NCBI GenBank assembly: GCA_013397845.1
Contig: VZTG01006030.1
Span: forward strand, 239,038-303,037
Source of the DNA: Melanocharis versteri
Taxonomy: Eukaryota > Chordata > Aves > Passeriformes > Melanocharitidae
Length of the DNA: 64,000 nt
Direction of reading: 5' to 3'
The position numbers and the translations under genes were made by a program. The notes under the pieces are model-generated. The model ran no database searches. It was given only the letters and a program-made list of their open reading frames with translations, and was not told the origin of the DNA. Of the stretch, positions 22,301 through 34,300 are shown piece by piece. Each line of letters starts with the position of its first letter. Position 1 is the first letter of the stretch.

Positions 22301-25300
22301 CACAAATTCCCACACCTGGCAGTAATTTCTGGGAGATTGGAAGAGCCCTTCCTTACCTCTCTCAAACGCATTTTTGATGTCGTTCACTTCAACCTGCGAC
22401 CCAGACACTCTGAATATTCCTTCGTGCTGCAAACCTGTGAGAAAACAAGAGATAACAAGGTAAAACAGATTAGATAAAAGATGATGGCACCTTCAGCAGC
22501 TACAGCTCCTGTAATAAAGGAAAAATAAGAATACAGGCAGAAGGATGCTGGTTTAAAAGCCACCTTTCCCTGAGATGTGCAGAATATGCAAAACCAGAAC
22601 TCAGCACGGGCAGAAAAATTATTAACCCTTCTAAACTGCTGGAGTAACAGGGCTGTGACAGCCATTCATGTTATCTCTCACCCTGGAGGATCCCCTGAGG
22701 ATTTTACAACCCAGAGGAAGTCATAAAGCAGCGGTAGAGCAGCCAGGAGTAAAATATGGCCAACGCCAGGAGGAAAACGTTTAAAATGTTTAAAAACATT
22801 TAAAAAGGACTCCGTTGAGTCTGTTGGAAAATCGAAGCCAATTCTGGAATCTGAGTGAGATCAGCATCTCCTCATGGCCACGATTTATCCCCCATCAGTT
22901 CCCATTTCAAAGTGGTTTCAAGGATTTTTCCAGCAAATATCCAAGTACAGCCTTAAAGAAGGATGACAGAACTTGGTTCTTGCAAGTGATGATGAGACTG
23001 GGACTCCAGATTATGGTTTCTAAAATAGTAATGGAACAAGGAAAACAAACCAGGACCTGCTACCTGGCCCTGCATCTTGGTTAATGAAGATAAATTCCAC
23101 CTCTTTCCACACGTGTTAATTAACAGCTGTTTCACACGCTACTAACAAATGATATCAATTAAAAATGAAACCAAATTGCAATAAATGTACAGCATTCAAG
23201 GCTGGGAGAGGTCAACCTTCCAAACAGGCATAAATCATCTCGCTGTGGCACTAAGTGAACAATTAATTCACTGCTTGACCTCCTACATTCAAACACTCCG
23301 AGTGTTCCCCCTCCTCCTCATGAAGAGGATGATTGTTCCTGGTGAAGGCCACACTCCAGGGCTCTAAGGAAGGTGAGTGGAGGGGAGGCACGAGTGGGAT
23401 CCATGGATGGGAAGCTTATTTTGCAAGGAATAAAAGGATATTGTTGGAAAAACAACATTTGCAAGGTCAGTTATGTGGAGCAGTCGTGGCACATGCAGCA
23501 CCAGCAATGCAGCCTGAAAATCAGAGGCATTTTCCTTCTGTGGCAGCTTCTGCACAAGCAGCACATCCTGAGCTGCTCTGAACATCTCTGGGGAGGTTTA
23601 TTTTATAGGAATTCCTGCTTTATAGGAGTGTCACACCCTCAGCCCACGAACTCACCGTGCCTGCTGATGAATCGGATGCAGCTCTCCACCACCAGGGGAA
23701 TGGCTTGGGAGGAATCCTGCCCAGGGGGGAATCACAGCAAGAGCAGCAGAACGGAAAGTGAAGAGAAAAAAAATAAAAAAATTATAAAAAATGAGAAAGG
23801 TTTCACTCTGCACACCAAGATCACAACCTGCTCTCCTTATTTACTCCAAAACTCCAAAGCAGCAGCCCAAGACCAGATGTGTGGACTGAAATTCCCAGCC
23901 AAACTTTAACCTCACAGTATCAACAAGAGATACTTTGGGTCCTCCCTTCCTCAAAGAAACACATTGCAGCTCAGTGGGTACCAAAAAGCAACAGATTATC
24001 CCCAAGGCCAGGGGCACAAAGCCTGGCTTTGTAAGTCTTTATTACACAACCAGAGAGCAGTTACAGGTTTAACAGTGGGGATTCCAGGGAAAATAAAGGG
24101 AATGGAGACAAAGAAACAACAGCGTGGATCCCATGAACCACGACTGTCCAAACAGCTCAAGGCTGCTCGGGATTTTTGGTTCCAGGTCTGTCAAAACACA
24201 GAGTAAAAGTAATTTTAAATTCTGTCATGGAAAATGAAGAGGTTTTGGATCCAGGTTTGAGGGATCTCTCAGACAAGACTGAAAAGGTCCATGGAAGGCA
24301 GGGAGGGACAGATAAAAATCTGTTTTCCACCACCCCTCCTCTTTCCACACCACATCCCTGCCTCGTTACCGAGGGAAATGTTAATTACCTGCTTCCTCAC
24401 GGTGGAGCTGCGCCTGCCACTGGTCCAGGGGAGCAGGAGGGAAAAACAGAGCAGAACAGTCAGGATAATCCTCCACCATCACCAGCTCATCCCTTCAGAA
24501 TCCCCAACCACATTTTGAGGCAGGGAAGGAGCCAGATATCCGAGTCAATCACAACGCCAGAGCCTCACTCGATTTATGGAACTCCAGAAAGATTTTAAGT
24601 GACTTTAAATCACTCAAAACCTGCACGAGGCGCAAGGGAGCCCTGACAGAAGATTACTCCTGACATTTTAATTCCGACCAGACGGAATCCCGTGATCCAG
24701 GGCTGCTTGCTGCAGATGAAGTTTGATAGAAATTGCACAGGGAAGAGCAGGTGGGAGCGGGCTGGTTTCCCCCTGTGCTGTTAACAGCTGCCACTGCGGA
24801 GTCTTTATTACAGTTTTGATAAGATTTCAAATAAATAAATAACACAAAACCCCCTCGAACACCAGCACACACCAGCCAGGCTAAGCCCCGTGTGTCTGCT
24901 CTCATTTGCTGATGGTGGTAGACATTAATGGTAGAAAAAGAGGAAAAAAAGCCCTGCTCTGCCAGGGTTTTCCCCTCAAAATTTATTACTGGGGTTTAAA
25001 ATTCCTTTGGTTTCTTGTAAAAATGAAGCGAGGGAGATAATAGCAGAGAGGCCCTGATGCATCATTCCAGCCAATTCCCTGCCAGGGCAGATGGCTGCTG
25101 CATTATAAATAAGGGGATTAGAAGTGTGATTTTTAAAAAGCCTGTACAATGTGTTAATTTGGGGGAAATTCCTTTTGTGAAAAAATCAGAAACACTGAAT
25201 GAAAAATAAAAAAAAGAACAAAAAAAATCCGATTCCACGGGCTGTCACAGACAATGAGGTGGGTTTTAAACTGTTAGCGGGCATGATTCTTTGATACTTA

Positions 25301-28300
25301 AAATTGTTTCATGATGAATAATATTTTATTATTACGGATGTCAGGGTCTAATTAGGACCTGTCAGTTTTGCTTTGCTGTGAGGAATGGGAACAGCAGTAA
25401 TGACTCCACGCTGGTGGTAATCACCTTCCTTTTGTTAACGAGGCAGGATGATGCAGAGCCCCTGCCCCAGCTCCCCGTGCCCAGCAGAGCCCCCCTGAAT
25501 CCATCAATTTGGAGATGGAAATTTGTTATCTTTTACAAAAACCCCACCAGAAGCTTAGTGCTGGTTCTGGGATCAGTCCTAATTAAATTAAAAGGTTTAT
25601 TCTCCGTGCTCTCCATCCTGCAGGAATCCAGGCCCAGCAGAGCAGCAATGGGATCAAGAGTTTCCCAATTTATGGTCCTCAAGCCTGTGGATAAGCCCTG
25701 CACAGTCCCTGGGCCCACCTCTCTCCCAGAACCAGGGATTTGGTTAAAAAACCCTAAATCTGGAGAATATTCTCTGGGTGACAGCACCAAATCAAGGAAT
25801 TTCCCTCACTCTCCCATCCTGCTCCTGATCTGCACTGAATGCACCAGGGCAAGAAAAGGAGTTTGTTTATATTAATTAAATTTATAATAAATTAAATTAA
25901 ACTATTTAAATTCCTGCCCCATCCCTGGAAGTGTTCCAGGCCAGGTTGGATGGGATTTGGAGCAGCCTGGGATAGTGGAAGGTTTCTCTGCCTGTGGCAG
26001 GGGTGGCACTGGAGGAGCTGTAATGTCCCTTCCCACCCAAACCACTCCATGATTCCATTCTAAATCAGTGTATTTTTCTAACAGACACACATCCTGGGCT
26101 GGTAACCAATCTGGAATGACCAATTTGCATCAGATTTTCCTCAAAACCACAATTCCCTGAGCCACACCTACCTGGCCAGGGCGCAGTCCGTCCGCTGACC
26201 TGTGGAGGAGACAAAGAAATCCAGCATGAGGAGGGAGGAATGGGGAAATCTCAGTGTCACAGAGCTCTGGAAGGAGATGGAGCAGAGGAGAGAGGAGGGG
26301 AAGCTCCAAGGACAGCACCAAACCCATTCCTGCCAGCTCAGCTCCACCAAATCCAGCCAGGCTCCAGCTCAGGCTGTCCAAGGACTCCTGTCTCTGGGAA
26401 TCGTTGTTTTTAAACAGAAATCACCTCCCTGAGCATTCTAATTGTTGACTTCTGCCAAAAAACTGGGCTTGTCAGTCCCTCCCTCCCTCCCTCTTCCCAG
26501 AGGAGCTGGTGGGGAGAGAGATTCTACTTCACAAAGCCCCTCAGGAAGAGTGCAAACATTCCCAGATTTGTCAGCCCACAGCCTGAACGCGCTGGCACCG
26601 AAGCTATTTTGAGAGACAGACGTTCAGCGGTGTTTTCCACAAACATATTTATAAAAACACTCCATTAACTTGAGCTGAGTTTTCGAGGAAGCAGCAGCCA
26701 AGCCCGGGACTTGCTAATGCAGCATCACCTAAAACATCACAACAAGAAGAGGCAGGAAAAAGGAGGATGTGCTGGTGGGAGCGGGACAGGTTCGTTTTTT
26801 GGTGAAAAAATCAGTGAAACCACACTGATTCCCAGCAGCTGAAAAGCCACCTTCCCTCCTGTTGTCTTCCTGCTCCTGGGGGGAAGGAAGGAGGGGTGAG
26901 GGAAGCAGCTAATTGCTGATGGCTGACAATTAGTCGAGCACATCTTGATAGCCACTTTTGCTCTCCCCACAGTAAAGCCAAAACAGTGCATAATTTACAT
27001 GAAAATGTTATTCTGCAGCAGAATTTCCAGCCATCTGTCCTGTTTTCATCATGGAATATTCATACAGAGGAATTGCACGGCTGTGGCAGCAACAAGGGGC
27101 TCCTGCATTAGGGTGACAAATGGGGACAGGAGGCAGGGACATAATGACTTGCAGAGAGGAGGACTTGCTGCTACTTTTATTACTGGAACTTGTCATCTTC
27201 AGATTAAGGCAATTTGCACCACGACTAAAAAAAATGTCACCTGAGGACGGGGCAGGGAGGAGAATAAAAAATAACAACCCCTGAACTTCCCAGGCACTGA
27301 AGACACGCAGCTGGAGGCACATTTTCCTGTAAAGCTCCTAACTGTGCTCCAGGGACGTGCGGAGGGAATTTTATCTGCCCATTTCCCAATTAAGTGACAT
27401 TTTATGGATAAGTCTGGGCATGGTCCTCAGTTTGTACCATCAACCTGCTCCTGTGGGTGGGGAAATGGGACGTTCCTCCCTTTCCCAGCTCCTTTTGATC
27501 TCACAGATGACAGGAGGAGGTTTTTTCAGGAGCTGCTGGAGCTCACCCTGATGCTCCCTGGGTCCCTAAGAAAGCTCTGGTTTGCAAAAAGCCAATGAAG
27601 TAAACAGAATCAGCCTTTAAATCCACACAGCAATGCAGGAATCACATTTGATTTCCTCTCCTTTCCCCCCTACCACAGCTTGAGCCGGGCTCAGGGGGCA
27701 GGCAGGCTCAGAGGAAATAGGGCTTGGAATGCAGAGGTCGGCTACGACCCAGGAATGTGATCGGTCACAGGGCAGCACGGCTGTCACTCACAGACATTTA
27801 GAGGCACAAGAAAAACGCCCTGAGGACACAAAACTTTGCCTTCAGCCACCCTTTCTCACAGGACAGAGAAGAGATGAGCGAATTTAACCAATCCAACCCA
27901 AACCCAGGCACATCCTCCCCTCGTCTCCCAGCGGTCGGGGTCTGATAAACACGAAACTCTTAATTACTGCAGCAAGAAGTATTTCAGTCTGACGGCGCAT
28001 TTTCGAACTGAAAGCAAAGCACTTCAAAGGCCACATGCTGGCTGAGTTTTCCTCCAGCAGATTTGCACACCACGAGCTGTGGGGAGCCTCACTTCCCAAG
28101 GCCAGCCCTGCTCCAGACACAACCCAGGACCGAGCTGAGCCATTTCTTGACCTGACATTTAGACTGTTCAAACCTTCTCCTCTGCAAATACAAGGCAGGC
28201 AGGTTTCTATGGAAACTTGGATGCATAGTTGAAGTGTTTTTGGCCAACAGGATTTGCCCATACCATGAAGGGAAAGAAATCTGCCTTTGTTCTGACTCTA

Positions 28301-31300
28301 ACAGCAAATGAATATTCAGTTCTGGCTGCTGCCCCCTGACTGATGCCCTCTAGACAGGCAACATATTTCACATGCTCTGAAATTTGTTTGTTCTTCTCCT
28401 CATAAAGCCTGGGTTCCCATCCACTGGTTTGGCCTGGGTTGAGCCCACAGAGGTGAGGAGCAGCTAAGCTGCCACTGCAAATGAAGGCCCAGCCCACCAA
28501 TAATTCTGAATTAGTCAGTAAATCCCCAGGTTTGGCCCAACAGAGCTCATTAGGTGATAAAGCAGGATGGGTGTGAAGGAGGGGAGGAGGAAGGAGGGGG
28601 CAGCACACAAATCAGCGAGGCACATTAATGCCTCATTAAGCGTTCTGGTGTCCACCATTCATCAGGCAGCCACGGCCTCTCCCTCACGAAGATCAGAGGA
28701 ATTAATTAATGAAATAGGATCGAGGCCACATCACCAAACCAGGGCTGCCACCCTCAGCTGAGTGACTCAATAAATGGCACAGCCTGGCTGAGAGCAGCGC
28801 TGGGGACCAGACTCACTTTCTCCCAGGGTCTTCTGGAGAAGGTCGTGCTTGGCCTGCAGCTTGGTGATCAGGTTCCTGCCCTCCAGGTACTCCTTCATTT
28901 TCTGTGGAAAAAACAGGACGGTGAGCAGACAATTCACTTCTCTGACCGAGGCTTGGGGCTGCTGGATTGTGGACATGAGGGCAGAGTGACACCGAATTTA
29001 CAGTGACACTGAATTTACAGTGACACCGAATTTACAGTTAGAATGACACTGAATTTACAGAGTGACACTGAATTTACAGCTGCAGAGTGAACACCAATTT
29101 ACAGTGACATCGAATTTACAGTTAGAGTGACACTGAATTTACAGTTAGAGTGACACTGAATTTACAGTGACACTGAATTTACAGTTAGAGAATGACACCA
29201 AATTTACCGAGTGACACCGAATTTACAGCTGCAGAGTGACACCGAATTTACAGAGTGACACTGAATTTAGAACAACACCAAATTTACAGCAAGAGAGTGA
29301 CACTGAATTTACAGTGACACCGAATTTACAGTTAGAGTGACACTGAATTTACAGTGACATGGAATTTACAGTCACACCGAATTTACAGTTAGAGTGACAC
29401 CGAATTTACAGTCACACCGAATTTACAGTGACAGAACACTGCAGAAATTCATGGTTAAAGCATGAACTAGGTCCTGGCTCGTGTATCTGGGCAAGCCTAA
29501 AGCTCAGTCCATCCGTATTTCGAGCCCAACCAAGCTCGGCTCAATGCTCTCGGAGGCTTTTCTAACCTTAACAATTCTGAAATTCTGTGAATTCTCGACC
29601 TGCAGGGCGATTTCCATTGTTCCACCGTGGGATCAGCTGAATGTCTGGCATCTTTTGAGCCATCAGAGGAGCTGTCACCCGTCCCTGTGCAGGCAGGGCG
29701 GGATGCACGGCACGGCAGCTGAATGAGCAATCTGTTTTAAACCAACTCAAAGGCTGCTACTGTGCTTATTCCCTCACTTAACCTCCCTCACCCCACTTTA
29801 CTTGTCAAACCCTGCGCCTGCCTCCATGCTGGATGATCCACAGGGCTGCACAGGGGGCACGGGACAAAACAAATAAAGATATTACTGGAGTTCAGATTTA
29901 CTCTGGCGGTGGAATATTGTACAGCCACGCAGGCGTTTTCCCCACTGCTCCCTGGTTTTTCACAGCTCTGCAAATGCTGGGGGTTTTTTTGCAGCTCTTT
30001 CATCTCTTATCTTGCAGCTCAGAGCAGTTTTATTTATCTGCACTGAGCTGCAGATATGTGAAATGTGAAATGCTCTGCTGTTCAGGGGCTGTTCACATTA
30101 CAAATGGGACGTGTTTGCACTCAAAAACACAAACCCTGCAAATATCACAGAGCACTCGTTGGAATCACAAGAGATCTTAAAAATTCAGCCAGCAGGATGA
30201 ACACAGAGAGAGGATTTCCATCTAGTAATGAAATATTCTTGTTAAAATCGAATATTCAAATCGTTTGGGTGGGAAGGGCCCTCAGAGCTCCTCCAGCCCC
30301 ATGGGCAGGGACACTTTTCACTGTCCCAGGCTGCTCCAAGCCCTGTCCAGCCTGGCCTTGGACACTTCCAGCTTTCCCCAACTCAATCCACTTCCTTCCA
30401 GGTCTGATCTGCACAATAAGACTGCAAACCCTTCAGGTAAAAATGAATATTTTTAACAATAGGAGCGCCTGGACCCTTTCTTGGCCTTTGCAGGAGCAGC
30501 CTCTGTGCAGGGTGGAAAGAGGCAAGAAGAAATACACACATGAATAAATAAATATATACACACTGAGGCAGGAGTGAGGGCGAGGGAAAACCTTCCAGGA
30601 ACTAAGGAAGCTTCCCCTGTGGGCTCCCCAGCCCTGGTGTGCACTGACACAACAAACAAAAATGGCTTTAATTAACTGCCAAAAGCCTGTGTTTTATGTC
30701 CCCTCGCTTGACAACATTGAAAGAAGCATTTCACAAGAATTCAGTCCCTTTGGAAAGTCTCAGCATTTCCTGCTTCCTTTATTAATATTTCAATTTTTTT
30801 TGTTGTTTTAGAAGAAAACAGGAAGCGCCATCACCACTACGAAAAATTAATTACATCTTTTGGGGGGCTTCCCTGTAGAATCTGTTTGCCAAGCCCTACC
30901 TATACATTTTGCCTCATTAGTTAATTTTTTTCAGAAGAAAAAATGATGAGTTTTAACTGCAAAAAGAACCAGAGAATCTGAAGGGGGGGGAGTTGAGGAT
31001 AAATCTGGTTCTGGGGGGTCCCAGGGTCACACTCAGGTGAAAGGACAGGAGGGCTGGAAGGCTCAGCTCCAAACAGAAGCTTAAATATCAGCAAATCAAC
31101 TGGTCTCGGCAGACTTAAGCTCCCCTTTGAAGCAGATCTAAACACTTAAGCCCAGCCTAAGGTGGCTGCAAGCAGGGCAGGGCAGAGGCACTCGCTGGGA
31201 CTTGCAAGGCTCTGGCTTCGAGGTCATTAAAAACATCAACAGGTACCAGAGGTTGCTTTAAAGGAGAAAAATATGTTCCCATCCACTGCAGAATCTCTTT

Positions 31301-34300
31301 TTTTTTTTTAGTGTTTCCTCATGCCTCACATTCTGTTCCCTGCCTGCTGCAAGGATGCTGATGAAAAAAACAAAATTAATTAAAAAAAAAAGCTCCAGGC
31401 TTTTCCCAGTGAATTACAAAGATCCATTAGCCCTGGACTTTCGGCGTAATAAAAACAGTCAAAGAAAAAAAGAAAAAAAAATCAAACTACAGGAGAACTG
31501 CTGAGGATTTCATCTGGGGCAGAGCACAGCTGGGGTTGGGCTCAGTGCAACCAGAACAAAGCAGCAGAAACGTCCCTGAGCCACCTCATCTGAGCACAGT
31601 GACAGTTCAGAGGTGGAGATCAGCTGTGAGCCAGAGCCAGGAGCATCCTGCACCCACAAACCCAAACCCAAACCCAAACCCAAGCAAGGTGGGCACCTCT
31701 GAGCCCAAAGCCCTGCAGGATCCCCAGCCAGAACCAGCTGCACGTGGGATGGAGCAGAGCCCGGCCAGACCGTGCCTTCCTCCCTGCTCAGAATAAAGGA
31801 AAAACACTGCTGCCCCTGCTCCCGCTCCTCACCTGCCTCCAGCCAGGAAAACTCAGCCATTTTCCTCTCTCTCACCCCTCCAAGAATAATTCCAAACCAG
31901 GCACTCGACTGAAGGATGAGGGAATTGGATCCACTCCCCGTGGGATCAGCACCACGATAAGAGAATTGGATCCACTCCCCGTGGGATCAGCACCACGATA
32001 AGAGAATTGGATCCACTCCCCGTGGGATCAGCACCACGATAAGAGAATTGGATCCACTCCCCGTGGGATCAGCACCACGATAAGAGAATTGGATCCACTC
32101 CCCGTGGGATCAGCACCACGATAAGAGAATTGGATCCACTCCCCGTGGGATCAGCACCACGATAAGAGAATTGGATCCACTCCCCGTGGGATCAGCACCA
32201 CGATAAGAGAATTGGATCCACTCCCCGTGGGATCAGCACCACGATAAGAGAATTGGATCCACTCCCCGTGGGATCAGCACCACGATAAGAGAATTGGATC
32301 CACTCCCCGTGGGATCAGCACCACGATAAGAGAATTGGATCCACTCCCCATGGGATCAGCACCACCAGGACCTGCCCAGCTGTAGGACTCGGGAGCAGCA
32401 GGATTTTATCCCCCATTTCCCCATATCTTAAGGCCCTGGCAGAAATAAACCTCCATTAATCCCAGAGCACTTCACACAACGAGCATTGTTCTGGTTCCTC
32501 CTCTTTCCAGAGGTAAAAACCCAACATTCTGCCTAAGAACTAAGATTATGCTGGTTCAGAGGTGAAAGAATGAAACCACTCCCCCCTTCCCAGTGCCCAG
32601 GTGGGGCTGGTGCCAGCTGTGCCCCGATGGGCAGCCGTGCCAGGATCCCTGGCTCGGGAAGCAGGGCTGTAGCCATGGCAGCAGCAGCACATCCCTGGAT
32701 TTTGGCTCCCTGAAGTCGCTGCTGCTTCCCTGCCTCAGCCACCTGCAGCAGCTCAGGGCTGAGCCCATCCTTCCCTCCCCACTCAGAAGTTTAAATTCCC
32801 CTGAGTACAAATCTCCCTTCAAAGCCCAACCAGAGATCCATCAGCACTGGGATGTGCCTCCAGTGGAAATACAGACTATTCCAGTTTGGAGATACTCCAG
32901 TGAGTATCCTGCCACTGAATTCCCATCACTGTATTTACCCAAGAGCTCTGCCTAGGAATGCAGCACGTGGAATTTCCTCCTCGAGTCACATTAACATGGA
33001 ATATTCTTGGAAATCAGCGTTTTTCTTACAGTTCCTATCCCCCAGCACTCAGCACACCACGAGGTAAAAGGGAATTAAATCTCAGTTCTGCACTGCACTT
33101 TGGTTTTTATCCCCTCCACAAAGCTCTGCCCTCAAGCCTCATTAATACCCATCTGAGGGTTTTCTGAGGCACTGGAAAAGCTGCTCCTCGGAGATTCAGA
33201 GCTGGAAATCCTTATCAAGGCTGTTTATAAGCCTGGTCAATAGCAGATCAATGCAGCATCTGATCAGGCTGCTTAGAGAGGGTCTCTCTCTAACACCACA
33301 CCAACAACATGAAACAGAGAAATATCCCCTCCAAACTGAGCCCTGGATTCCTCCTCCTCCTATTTGAACTCAAAATAGCTCTCTCTAGAGAGGGAATGCT
33401 TAGAGTTCAATTAAAAATCACTTTTCTACTTCCATAACCCTGGGCAGGGTGGTCAATTCCTCCCTAATTGAAGCAGCTTCTCCACCCACTTCTCTCAATA
33501 GCCAGATTCACCTTCAGTGAGGGATTCTGAATTTTTCTAAGTCAAGGCCTAATGACCCATCCTGCCAAGTTAGCACCATTTGCACTGAAAATTCAGATTT
33601 TTAACAAGCAACGCCATTCTGGGAAGAAGAAGGTAAAGGATGCCCAAAGGAATGACAAATTAACCAGGGTAAGATCCATTATTTTCATCTGCTACTCTGA
33701 AATATTTTGAAATTGGAAACAAATTCAACAGTTTAACATAAATCTGATGTAGGAAAAAGACACTCAGTCTGGCATGAAATTCAATATCAGAAAGCTCTTA
33801 GCATCTTGTAAAAAGCACTGACTCAATGAAAAGCTTATGCAGGCTGAAATTGTAAGATGATAACAAAAAATGAAAGAGCTAAGCGTTCTTTTAGTTTACA
33901 CCAGCTTTGAAATTCGATGTTTACAAGCTATTAAGTTCCTTCTCAGAAAATTCCTTTTCAGATGCAGAAGGAATCAAATTTGACATAATTTACCCACAGA
34001 CTACGTCTGCATCAACAGAGGTATCCCAAAACATTTCCAGAGAATTCAGAGCACACAATTTTCAACCCCAACACGCTTCCTCTGCTTGCCCAGAATCAGT
34101 GAGAGAAGCAGTTTTTGTTAGACGAGAGCATCACTTTGCACTCTCCTGTGAGGATAATTCTGAACAGATCACACTGAAAATTACAGAATCATGGAATGGG
34201 TTGGGTGGGAAGAGATCCTAAAGATCATCCAGGGGATGGGCAGGGACACCTTCCACTGTCACAGGCTGCTCCAGCCTGGCCTTGGGCACTGCCAGGGATC

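Noticed and set aside
31660..31686. Possible interstitial telomere repeat
   Set aside because: The unit is CCCAAA, not CCCTAA, and there are only about four copies.
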